Shown here one piece after another: positions 37,713 to 47,900 of a stretch of 64,000 nucleotides of DNA. The first letter of the stretch is position 1. Each line of letters begins with the position of its first letter. The DNA lies in the NCBI RefSeq assembly GCF_015832195.1, contig NC_052033.1, positions 1,922,001 to 1,986,000 of the forward strand, written 5' to 3'. The notes under the pieces were generated by a model that saw only the letters and a program-made list of their open reading frames with translations, had not been told where the DNA came from and did not search any database. The position numbers and the translations under genes are program-made. Source of the DNA: Motacilla alba alba (taxonomy: Eukaryota; Chordata; Aves; Passeriformes; Motacillidae).

Positions 37713-38163
37713 TCCTCACCTTTTGTAAACATAACTGATAGCATCGGGTAACTTCTGGTAACTTCTACAACAGAAGATGCTCAGTGGAGAAAAGGCAAAC
37801 TTCTGCTTCTTGTCCTCTAAGATTCACCCAAAGCAAGCAAGCGCTGAGTAAAATGACCTCACCCAAATAAACATGCATTAGGTAGGCAGCAAATATGAAT
37901 TAGGTGCGTGGGTTCACATGAATTTCACTGCAGAGAGGGAACTTTTGGCCCCTCCATCTGTGAAGACCCCCACCTCACACCCTGTGCACAAGTCTCCTGG
38001 TATCCAAGCTGGATTATCTGTCCCCAGGCTGAATTTTCTCTCTTTCTGTAAATCTAACTGATGCCATCAGACAAATTCTACAACAGAAGTTTCTTGATGA
38101 AGAAAAGAACTTTTGTACTCCCCAATCAACCACTCGAATAGAAAATTCAGCCTGGGGACTGAT
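37713..38163. repeat. Loop of the foldback element, with internal copies
   Basis: The loop carries a second, nested inverted pair: GTCCCCAGGCTGAATTTTC near 38020 and its perfect reverse complement near 38139. A direct copy also occurs: the TTGTAAACATAACTGAT..CTACAACAGAAG block near 37735-37780 recurs in changed form near 38046-38090. The loop itself has no long open frame. Confidence 0.7.
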
Positions 38164-38476
38164 AATTCAGCTTGAAGACATCATCCACATCCTCAGAGAT
38201 CCAGGTTTTTTTAAAAAAATCTGGAATGAATTGATAAAGGAACCTTAATAGGTGGAGGAGGTGAAGGCAGGGGAAGATAAAAATGAGCAGAATTCCCTTC
38301 TGCTGTGCAGGTAGCTTTGATGGAGATCTGAGATTTCTTTACAGATTGTTAAAATGAGCTTTTTGCAGGGGTTGCTGCTGGAAGTGGTGAACCCTGTGCT
38401 CCGTGATGTGACTGCAGGTGTTTCCCTCTCTGGAGCTGCTGTCAGTTCAGGGAGTTGGGCTTGTCCAACTTGCTGT
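38164..38476 (-). repeat. Right arm of a 1.1-kb foldback element
   Basis: Inverted copy of 37394-37712, running from AATTCAGCTTGAAG to CTTGCTGT. Differences from the left arm include one base missing in the GATGGATG segment and a TCC/TCT change near the CACCTCC block. Confidence 0.88.
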
Positions 38477-38608
38477 CAAATAGGCAAATTCATGTGAATT
38501 TTACTGTATAAAAGAGGTGACTTTTCACCCACTTGATTTGTGGAAACCTCCCCTGTGCACAGAAAAAACAGTACAGAATAAACAATGTGTCCCTGCTCAG
38601 GCAGACTC

Positions 38609-39102
38609 TGTGATTAGAGTGATGCCTTGAGAAGGGTGACCCAGAGCAGAGGCTGGACAGAGCTGAAAAATAAATTGGGGATTTATTAAAGGAGCTCCTC
38701 CATGGATCCACCTTGGGCAGCACAAGAGCCCAGCCAGGGCTGCCCCCAAGATGAACCCAAATGGTCCCAAAATGCACGAGCGCTCCCGGGGTCTCTCCCT
38801 TGGCTCAGTTCTGCTCCATTTGCACCTTGCAGTTCATTGTCCCGTTCCAGCTTTAGCCCAGGCACTCCCATCCTGCTTGTTTTTCTCTCTCCAGCCCACG
38901 CTGTTTGTGCTCCTGGGCTGAGCTTTGGATCATTTGTCCTTGGTGCCCAGCTGGAGCAGGAATTGTTTTGTCTCCCTGCTCTGTGCAGAGCTCAGCATCC
39001 CCCACATGAACCCAGCCCCACACACTAAAGCAGCACAGAACCTGAAAAATAGAAAAGCCAAAACCTGAGGCACCAAGAGAGCTCCGAAGATGGGAGCCCT
39101 CA
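38609..39102 (-). mobile_element. LTR, minus orientation (copy A of the cluster)
   Basis: The minus strand carries an AATAAA (near 38682) in the context AATAAATCCCCAATTTATT, followed by an R/U5-like end. The best boundaries are TGTGATTAG on the left and CCCTCA on the right (plus strand), flanked by GACTC (38604-38608) and GACTG (39103-39107), a 5-bp duplication with one mismatch. Family assignment is by resemblance only, and an alternative right end near 39153 is possible. Confidence 0.5.
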
Positions 39103-39119
39103 GACTGGGGAGCCACAGT

Positions 39120-39607
39120 TCTGGGGATTTTTGAAAGAGTTTTGAAAGAGTCTGACACGGGACCTCTGAGCTGGTTTGGATGATGGGGTTTATTTTCTTA
39201 TCTTCTACATGGGCAGAAGGGTGAGTTCAGCTCACCTCTTCACAGCATGGCTCAGAAGGCCATAAAACCTTAGTTACAAGGCCTTTTAAGGAGTTATTGA
39301 CCAATAAAACACTGCCAACATGGATATTTATGTTTTTGACCCAATTCTTAAATATTTTGTCTTATGGACTCAAGCTACCATGTGAGCTTTCTTAGCCAAT
39401 CATGTTATGATATACAAACCTACAGTACTGCATTCTCCACTCCTTGTTTACCTCTGCAACTACTTTTATTTTTATACCTTAAACTCTAAACCTTTTTCTC
39501 CTCGAGTTAATGTGTCTCTGCTTAGACTACAAATCCACGTTCTCGCTTTTAGCGCCTAAGTTGGGAAGCCTTTTCCAAGCTCTCAAATTGAATCCTGTGT
39601 TTAATTC
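39120..39607 (-). mobile_element. LTR-like segment, minus orientation (copy B, host of the nested insertion)
   Basis: The minus strand has AATAAACCCCATCATCC near 39190, an LTR-like polyadenylation region, with AT-rich sequence above it. The segment seems to continue beyond the inserted LTR at about 40777-40870. Clean ends and a target duplication were not found, so boundaries are approximate. Confidence 0.4.
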
Positions 39608-40771
39608 TGTCAGGAAAATTAATCCACTGTGAGATACAAAGCTGTGTTTCGTGTCAGGTACATACAGGCAGCGTGTGTGCTTGTGATTGTGATATGTATG
39701 GAAACTGATCATGGGATAATTAAAGGATGAATTCCAAAAAAAAAACAAAACTGAGGGAGTAAAGCATGGAAGAAGGCCTTTGAACTTATCCTTTGTTTGC
39801 AATTAACTTTTATAGCATCTGAATTAAAGCTTTAAGGATGTTGCTGCTAGACAGGAACTTTTTGCACGTAGCTAAGCATTAAACAGCTTTGCAATAATAA
39901 CCTTTTGAAGTAGAATTTTAGAATAATGCTTGTAGTAAGGAACTTTGAAAATATAAGTTTAGAATATATGTAAAGGAAACATGCTTATCTCAACACCTTA
40001 GCAAAACAGTAAAAAGCAGCTTGAGAAAGGAAGATGAACATCAACCCAAGGATTGATAGCTTCGACCAAGGGAAGCTGGACATCACTGTTATGGGATTTA
40101 TAGTCTTTGTAATTAAAAGGTGGGCCCACATCTGGAGTCTGGACCGCACCAGCTGGGAGGCCTCTTTCTTCTTTGGGAAGTCGGACCCCACCATCTGGGA
40201 ATACTCCTTTCTGGGGTACATCCTGAGAAAAACTAACTCACAGTAGTGTATAGAATTGTGACGTAAAAATTGGGAATAGAAACTGCTGAAAAAAGCTTAT
40301 GTGCACCCCTATAAATATCTGTACGCCCCAACCATCGGTGTGCAGTTGGAGGGAAAACTTCCCCCACTGTACCCAGCGCTGCTTTGCTCATACTTTACCA
40401 CATTAATTAATAAATTGATTGCTGCTTGAATATTGGCCTAGTCAAGCTTCTTATTTATAACATCCACAAACACCAGAGGATTATGTGCAAAAAGGAGACA
40501 GAGGAGTCCTTTTACTTTATTGGAATAAAGGGAGAGGCCATGGGGCATTCCCCTGGGGTCTCTCAAGTTTTGGAGGATGCAGCCTCCTTTTTATCCCAAT
40601 TTCCCACATTTCCCTCTCTCTTTCCCCATTGGCTGAGGCACTTGAGAGGTTCAGACTTCCTGGAATGCCTGATACCAAAGATTCCCCTCTAATGTACAAC
40701 ACTCCCTTTTCATTTTCATTCTTATGGAATGTAGGGTTTTTCCCCATCGTTTCTTTCATCTTTCAATATCA
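39608..40771 (-). mobile_element. LTR (copy D), interrupted by LTR C; 5-bp TSD
   Basis: On the plus strand the element starts TGTCAGG and ends AATATCA, flanked by perfect AATTC copies at 39603-39607 and 40772-40776. Its own length is about 320 bp, the rest being the inserted LTR C. A minus-strand AATAAA lies near 40523, so it is in minus orientation. TG..CA termini and an exact duplication support the call. Confidence 0.72.
39628..40462 (+). mobile_element. LTR (copy C) nested in LTR D; 5-bp TSD
   Basis: An 835-bp LTR starts TGTGAGATAC and ends TTATAACA, with perfect TCCAC duplications at 39623-39627 and 40463-40467. A TATA box (CCCTATAAATATC near 40310) and an AATAAA (ATTAATAAATTG near 40408) set plus orientation. 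The 5-bp duplication points to an ERV1- or ERVL-type integrase. No retroviral coding region is attached. Confidence 0.75.
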
Positions 40772-40879
40772 AATTCCACTTATCAGCAAACCTAAACTTC
40801 GTTTCTAAAGGCAAATATCTTTTTCCATCCATCAATCAGTGGAATCCTTCCCATTGTTTCTTTTGTCTCTCAGCGCTGG

Positions 40880-41400
40880 TTTTATCCACCGGCAGACCCG
40901 CAGCTTGTTTGTGAGGACAAACCCCTCGCTGCTGCCAGTTCTGAGCTGCGCCTCACAGCCCTGAAGTCCGAGGGCTCCCCGCGCTCCGCACTCCGCCATG
41001 GCCCTGAGGGCGGCACCGGCCCCGCCTCAGGCAGCGCCCGCCTGACGTCACCCGCTGCGCATGACGTCATCCGCTGCGCATGACGTCACCCGATGCGCAT
41101 GACGTCATCCGCTGCGCATGACGCCATCCGATGCGCATGACGTCATCTACGGCGCATGGCGTCATCTTCAGTGCCCGGCGTCACCCACCGCGCACGCGCG
41201 CTGCCGCTAACGCCCGTCCCGGCGCCTCTCCAGCCAGCCCCGCCCCCGCCGCGCCGCGGTACGGAGGGCGCGCAGGGACAATCCGAGCCCGTTGGCGATC
41301 GTCACCTGTTGCCATGGCAGCGGGGCCCGCGGCCGGGGGGAGCCCCCAGTGCCGCTGTCCCCTCACGGGGACCCCTCCGTGCCATTATCCTGTCAAGGAC
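40880..41400. promoter_or_regulatory. CpG island in the ST6GALNAC1-MXRA7 interval
   Basis: CpG-dense sequence stands out sharply from the flanking AT-rich LTRs. It contains the CRE array, runs such as CGCGCACGCGCGCTG and CCGCGCCGCGG, and a GTTGCCATGG at 41311-41320. It looks like a promoter, but no recognised gene starts here. It may drive an unannotated non-coding transcript, or a distal untranslated first exon of ST6GALNAC1 on the minus strand. Confidence 0.6.
41043..41183. promoter_or_regulatory. Array of eight CRE/ATF sites at exact 19-bp spacing
   Basis: TGACGTCA, the full CREB/ATF palindrome, occurs at 41043, 41062, 41081, 41100 and 41138. Degenerate copies sit at 41119 (TGACGCCA), 41157 (TGGCGTCA) and 41176 (CGGCGTCA). 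All eight are exactly 19 bp apart. The 11-bp linkers are mostly YCCGMTGCGCA, so each unit also carries TGCGCATG, which resembles an NRF1 half site. The array is a small tandem repeat inside a CpG island. Confidence 0.9.
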
Positions 41401-41412
41401 ACCTCCCAGTAC
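41339..41412. repeat. Left remnant of the 60-bp minisatellite
   Basis: A little over one unit of the minisatellite found at 41984-42598 (CCCCAGTGCCGCTGTCCCCTC and TGCCATTATCCTGTCA segments) lies to the left of the inserted LTR. It is the most CpG-rich and least homogenised copy. Confidence 0.75.
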
Positions 41413-41983
41413 TGTTGGAAAACACACCCGTTTAAAAACTGTTGTGCAACTTTAGTCAAGGGGTTTTGTTTGCCTTTGCCCGGGAAAAAGAATTGTAAGT
41501 TTCTTTCCAGGGCATTGTTGCACCAGGTGGGGTGTGATGGACTCAGCACACCAACAGACTGGGAGTGCCCAAGAGATGAAGGGACATCAGCGCCACCTCC
41601 AACATCCACCCCAGAGCTGGCGGAGTCGGAGACATCTCCAGAAAGACTGGTCAGAAAATCAAGGAATGAAGAGCTAATTAACATCAGAAGTGAAGAAATC
41701 CAGATCCAATAGGAGACCAAATGCTAAGAACTCCTTGGGACCAATGAACACTGACCCAGTTTGTTTCTATGAGTTTTGACTGCATAAAAGATCTGAAAAA
41801 TCCGGTTAAAGCCACGTGCCATGAAATGATTCTCTGTACTCTGGGCTGTGTGTGGGTGAGATGATTTCTGTGGTACCTCCTGGCCAGAACAACATCCTGG
41901 CCAGATAATAAAGCAATGCCTTGACTGTCTAACTTTAAAAATGTTGTTGGAGGGTTTTTGGTTTTCCCTCAGTTTCGGTGGCA
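41413..41983 (+). mobile_element. LTR inserted in the minisatellite (copy E)
   Basis: The segment begins TGTTGGAAAACACACC, carries an AATAAA near 41909 and ends GGTGGCA, between minisatellite units on both sides. Flanking tetramers GTAC (41409-41412) and GTGC (41984-41987) may be a 4-bp target duplication with one mismatch. Plus orientation. The 3' boundary is less sure than the 5' one. Confidence 0.55.
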
Positions 41984-42598
41984 GTGCCGCTATCCCCTCA
42001 TGGGGGCACTGAGTGCAGCCACTGCATCATGGGGACCCCCAGTGTCACTGTCCCCTCATGAGGGACCCCTCACTGCCATTATCCTGTCATGGGGACCCCC
42101 AGTGTCACTGTCCCCTCATGAGGGACCCCTCACTGCCATTATCCTGTCATGGGGACCCCCAGTGTCACTGTCCCCTCATGAGGGACCCCTCACTGCCATT
42201 ATCCTGTCATGGGGACCCCCAATGTCACTGTCCCCTCATGAGGGACCCCTCACTGCCATTATCCTGTCATGAGGGACCCCCAGTACCACCACCCCCTCAT
42301 GAGGGACCCCCAATGTCACTGTCCCCTCATGAGGGACCCCTCACTGCCATTATCCTGTCATGAGGGACCCTGAGTACCACCACCCCCTCATGAGGGACCC
42401 CTCACTGCCATTATCCTGTCGTGGGGACCCCCAGTGTCACTGTCCCCTCATGAGGGACCCCTCACTGCCATTATCCTGTCATGGGGACCCCCAGTGTCGC
42501 TGTCCCCTCATGAGGGACCCCCAGTGCTGCCATCCTGTCCTGGGGACCCCCAGTGCCTTTGCCCCTAACAAGGATCCCCCAGTGCCACCATCCCCTTT
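41984..42598. repeat. 60-bp minisatellite
   Basis: About ten units of a 60-61-bp repeat built from GGGGACCCCCAGTGTCACTG and CCCTCACTGCCATTATCCTG. Units between about 42029 and 42268 are nearly identical, with perfect 60-bp register, while outer units are diverged. Open frames through it are products of the unit length being a multiple of three. Confidence 0.92.
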
Positions 42599-42671
42599 TG
42601 GGCTGGGGTGGAACTAGGTGACCTCTAAGGTCACTTCAACAGAAATGAGTCTGCGATGGGTTCTGTGACTG
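42596..42671 (+). mobile_element. Short CR1 3' fragment
   Basis: GGTGGAACTAGGTGACCTCTAAGGTC followed by a GGTTCTGTGACTGTG end matches the last 75 bp or so of CR1 in plus orientation. It abuts the minisatellite. Confidence 0.65.
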
Positions 42672-44878
42672 TGCAGTTATTTAGAGGACAATCCCAGAAG
42701 GGGACATGCTGCAGCAGCTGGTGACATTTCCTGTGTGAAGGGGAACCCTGCCATAGCCACTGGTGACATTTCCTGTGTGAGGGGAACCCCACCATTGCCA
42801 CTTGTGACATTTCCTGTATAAATATTGATGAGTCCAGCAGGAGAAGCACCTCAGAAGCTGCCCAGCCAAATCAGGAGGTACCTCATGGCTGCAGGTCTCT
42901 CCCCACCACCTCCATGGACCCACAAGGATGTGTCCAGCAGGATGCTCTTCATTAGAGCCTTGCCAATGCACGTGGAGGAATGCACCGCTCAAAACCCATG
43001 GGTTTCACATCTTGACACCCCTTCCTTTCATGTCTTGGGCAAAGAGAGGCTTTTCTATTTATCTTCATTCCTTTCTTAAATCCGAGCCTAGTAAATAGCA
43101 GGTTTTCCATCACTGTCCTGTTATCAGCAGCACCTGAACATTTCGGTGATGATGCTGGGAGCTGGTGTGGACAGGACAGGGTTAATTCCAGTGGCTGTCC
43201 CTTGTACAATGTTGTCTTTGCTTGCAGTTTGAGGATTTTTTTTTTTCTGCCCCAGAAATGTTCCTATTCAGAGAAGAATCAACCACAACATAAGAAATAT
43301 AAAAATATCTTGGAAATAAACTGTGAAGAACTGCATGACAAAGACTAAAAATCAGCTACACCTTATCTCTCCTTTCCTTGCTTTCATGAAGGGTTTTGGA
43401 AGATCCTGATTTTTCTGAACTAGGGACAAGCCCCATATAGTTTTTCCACATTTCTCCCAGCTTGACAAATGAAACTGTGTCCTAGGGACACAGCAAGCTA
43501 GAGTGATATTTCACATCATGGGACTACTTTTCCCTCTTAATTCGTTCATGTTGAATAAGAAGAGGTAATTTTCAGACATTGCATTTCAATTAAGTCATGA
43601 TTGGTAGTAAAACCAGCTTGAACTCATTCTAAATATGCCTTGGCCTAAGTGAAAACAATTAGAAGAGAAAATGATTCTTAAAAGTTTAAGTGTCTGATGT
43701 TCTAGAACACACTGCACTGGGAGACTGCAACCAGATAATGAGATATTAGGTTTCTTGGACTGAAGAGGATTACACAAAATAAAGCAAAACGAATTTTTTA
43801 AGTGATCATTCCCTAAAACTGGGGCAGAAAATGTTGCCTCCCTTTGTGAGCAGTTACTAAAACCAAGAAAATCCTTCCTGATAAGAAAGTATTTAACAGG
43901 ATTTCATAGGAGAGATAAGAACACCAGAAGTCATTTAGTTATAATTAGGAATGCTCATTGATTTACGCTATTCAAACCACCCAGGGCTGCTCAAGACTGT
44001 TCAAAATACTTGATAAAATCACAGAGGTTTCCTAAGTATGTAGTTTCCCATATAATTTTGTGTGAGAAGAGCAGGATCTGAGGTGGACACAACCATCCTT
44101 GTGATAAACCCAGCAGCTTTCCTGTGGTCCTTTCACCAGTGTCAGGAGATGTTTGTGTTCCCAGGTTGGAGTTTGCTGCTGCTTCCTCAGGCATGAGGAT
44201 GATCTCAGTGCGGTCAGCCAGAACCAGCTTGGGTTGGTTTCAAAAGCCAGCCTGAAGGAGCATGAAGTGTTCCTTCCAGGGAGATGAGGGGCAGCATGCC
44301 CTGATCAGAGCACTGATGCCTTGCTCTTGGTGTTTTCTAACTGTAGGGTTGGAAGCCTCCCTGCCAAGAGAGGGAGGCAGTCTCCATCTTTGGAGCTTTT
44401 TAAGACCCAACAGGATGAAGCCCTGAGTAACCCACCTTGGTCTCACAACTTTTAGCAGCTTGGACTACAGGACCCTTCAACCTGAGTTATTCTATCATTT
44501 TCATCCATTTTATACCTATCATCTTTGGCTTTCTTCAGATGTCAAACTGAGAAAGACTAGGCTTAAAAGTTCATTTGCATAAAGCATGGCCAGAAAAGAA
44601 GTTGAGAGTTTAACTGCTTTGTAGGACTGAGACATATGACCCAGCCAGAAAGAGGTAAAAAATCTCTGTACGAGATGATAGCTCTACAAAGAAAAATTAT
44701 TAAAAGGCTGAGGAATTACAAGTCTTTTGAAATACATATCATAGGCCTATATGTGTTTGCAAAACAATCTGGAACTGCAAAACAACTACTGAGACATTTT
44801 TAAAGCACTACAGCCTCCAGTGTCCTGCAGAACAAGGGCAAAGATGGCTTTTGGGCACAACCTCCCCTGGCTGCAGGG
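42672..44878. other. Downstream flank / probable MXRA7 3' UTR region
   Basis: The MXRA7 3' UTR must begin at 44878 and run leftward, but no canonical minus-strand AATAAA was found close to the stop, so its end is not placed. Near 42720-42810 a stretch of about 34 bp (GGTGACATTTCCTGTGTGA and neighbours) is repeated three times at about 46-bp spacing. A CR1 fragment lies at about 44340-44503. Confidence 0.4.
44340..44503 (+). mobile_element. CR1 LINE 3' fragment
   Basis: GGAGGCAGTCTCCATCTTTGGAG, then GATGAAGCCCTGAGTAACC, then GGACTACAGGACCCTTCAACC, ending TTATTCTATCATTT. This is a diverged CR1 3' end in plus orientation, antisense to MXRA7 and probably inside or near its 3' UTR. Confidence 0.75.
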
Positions 44879-44993
44879 TTATATATCGTACAGTCTGAGC
44901 TGCTCCTTCATGTCCCCTTCAGACATCTCTCCAAACGTGTCACTTTTTTCCTTCATCAGTCTGAAGATGGCAGCCAGCTGCTCTCTCTGAACC
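44879..44993 (-). CDS. MXRA7: MXRA7 terminal coding exon
   Basis: The acceptor is TTCTCAACAG. The first base completes an Arg codon, then VQREQLAAIFRLMKEKSD and the ending QLRLYDI follow, with TAA at 44881-44879. This is the conserved C-terminus of the major vertebrate isoform. Confidence 0.93.
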
Positions 44994-47900
44994 CTGTTGA
45001 GAAGAAAGGAGAAGTAGGAATAGCCAGTCCAGGAGCAAGAACACCACTGTCAAATGAAACACAGAGCCAAAGGCAGGTCACTGTGCAAACCTTACTGGCT
45101 GCAGGAAATCTGCCCATATGAGATAAGGCAGAGATAGCCTCTGGTTCTCCTTCCTCCCCCTTCCCATCTATCCCATCATTCTGCATGTCTCTCTGCAGCT
45201 CCCTAAATGTGGAGATAAACCAGCCTGCTTTAACACTGGCTTTGGAGCTCCTTAGGGTTTATCTATGCTCAAACTTTCAAGATAACTTGACATGTGGAAT
45301 TTTATAAGACCAACATGTGCCAATTTAGCAGACTTCATAACAAACCTGGATTAAGATTCAACAGCCCAGTGTGCTTTCCTTCTGTAATGAGAGGATGTAG
45401 ATACAGAATAATTCAGGAATAGCTATTAAATTTTAGATGCATATCCTAACTTAAAACTAGAGAGCAGACTACCTCCCTGTGTGGACATGATTTTAATCAG
45501 CCTCTGGAAGATAAGATCACAGATAGGCATTTACTTTGATTCAAGTTTGTCTGCCAATGTGCAGTGGTGAGATAGACCCAGGTTGCCAGTCCAGCAGTGA
45601 GGTGGTCCCTGTGTAGGCAAAGGCTGACCAGTGGACCACCTAGCTCAGATTTTTAATCCCCAGGCAGTCTCATAGTAGATGATTAACCCCCTTCTCCCCG
45701 TGACAGAAGATATCTGGAGTTTTCCCTACCCTGAACCAGTTAACCATTGTACATCCCATGAAGATTGGTATCTGTGACAGGGCTGTATTTGTAGGAGGAT
45801 TTATACTGCTCATCTCTGGGGGATACAGGGGGTAGGTAGCACAGGAGTGCCATTTGTTGGTAGGTAGCTCATGAGCTGATGTAACTGCACAAAAATTCCC
45901 TTTTGGTGCAAGATGAATGTGCACGTGGCTCCAGGCAGGGCTGGCTGAGGGATGGAATGTTCCCGTTGCCAGACTCCTACCTGATGGGGATCAGGCTGCT
46001 CTATTGCCTAGCACATCTCATTCCTGACTCTCCTGTGGGAGATAGAAAGAACTGATGGGGATGTGATGCTTTATGGCTGTGACAAGGCAGATATAGTTCC
46101 CGTTACTTCAAGGCTCATTTTGTCCCTGCATGAGCATGAGGCCAGAACTCAGTGACAGCTCAGAGCACAGACCTGCCACAGTCCCAGCTCCTCCTGCTTG
46201 CTCAGCACCTCCCATGGGCTAAAAACACAGAATCTGCCTTTTACTCCCACGTGGTCACCCTGTCAAGAGTCCTCTTTCCTGCCACAACCAGCTTCCCACA
46301 CGGGATTTTAAACCATTTAATTAATCCATTTAAATGCACGCCACTGGATAACCTGGGGTAGTCTTCCTGCAAGGCCTGAGTGGACAAGCTATCATCTGTT
46401 CCAGTAACAGGAGGGGCAGTAATAACTATTGACAGCCAAAACCAGGGCACAATCTTTGCTAGAAAGAAAGGACAGCATCAACACATCGGCAGCCACCACA
46501 CCAGGAATAGGATCAGAGGAAAACAGTCAGGAATGAGCAGAGGAACATTCTACCCGTGCTCCTGAGCTCCTGTTCTGCATTTTCCCCTCTCCTGGGCTAA
46601 GCCCCAGCAGCAGCAGGAACAGCAGCCTGTCCTCTCAGCACTGCTGAAGCAAACAGGGCAAGAAAAAAGCAGATCCTGGCTAAAGCAAGCTCATTTGCCA
46701 GTTCTTTTCCATTGCAATTAAAATGCAACAGTCCTACGGCCAAACAAATCCTGATAATGATGTGGGATCTTTTGTTTATGGAAGCCTGGATTTGTTTGCC
46801 TCTTCTGTAATGTTTTGTGCTCACAAGAAGAGCATCTAGCTGCCCTTTCCAGATGAGAGGAAGGGAAGCAGGGTCATGAGTGATCAATATTTTATTTTTG
46901 ATCACCACTGGGCATCAGAGGGCACGTTGCCAGTCTGGTGTGGAGAAATTCAATACACAGCTTGGCCTCCTGTGTCTGCAGTGCATCCCAGCTGGGAGTG
47001 CTCACACAGGTCTGCATCCCTCACTCCTTATTTCACAGACATCAGCGCTGCTGAAACCTCTCCAAAGGTTTCCAGGCCCATTTCCTGGTCTCCAAAATCA
47101 GGATCACAGACAATATTCACTCTCTTTTTTTGAAGCACAACATCAATGTATTTTGGCTCTCCCCTCAACTTTAAATAGCATGACTGTGCATTTGGAAAAT
47201 AGAAAAAAGAGCTGTTACTTCTCTGCACTACACAATCTACTACAAAGAGACAGCAAAACAAAGATAAAGAGAGAAAAGAGCCTGGGAAGGAAGAGTAAGG
47301 CACCACAAACATGAAACTGTCTTTGAAGAGGAGCTTCTCCTATCAGAGGCGACCTTGCAAAACAACCTTGTAGTGATCCAGCTTGCTTTGGTTTTGGGTT
47401 TTTTTTTGGATGAGTTCAGATGAAACATACCCCATTCACAAATAAAATCATTCTCTCTTCTCATAAATGCTGTCCTCAAAACTACTTGGATTCAGGAGGT
47501 CAAACGGGATTTTACTTATTGCTAACAAAATAGATTAATTAAGGATTTTTGAAGCAGCCTAATTCTTCTTCATAGGCAATTACATTTGCATACTTAGCTC
47601 CCTTAGGCTCTTTTTAGACATTTCAGTCCAAGACTTTTACAGTTAGCTGGATGTTTGGGGCAGTGAGCCATAGGTATGTTAGAGATCTGGGGTTTAGGAA
47701 CTGTGAAGCACCCGTGCCCACAGCAGCTGAAATCCTGGGCAGAGCTCTGCATTGGGAATCTTGTTAATTGCTCTGCAGCCAAACAAGAGCAGGAATGCAA
47801 CACTGCATTGCTTCAGCAGAAAAAGGGGAATATCCCAGATTTTCCCTCTGATCATTTATGGGAATGCAATCATTTATGGGATAAAAGTCACAGGAGGGCA

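Noticed and set aside
41131..41712. A 193-codon plus-strand open frame starting in the CpG island
   Set aside because: It runs through the CRE array, a minisatellite remnant and into LTR E. It has no domain, and the frame is explained by composition and repeat length.
41958..42617. Repetitive-protein open frames over the minisatellite
   Set aside because: The 60-bp unit is a multiple of three, so any stop-free unit gives a long frame. There is no start context, splice support or conserved motif.
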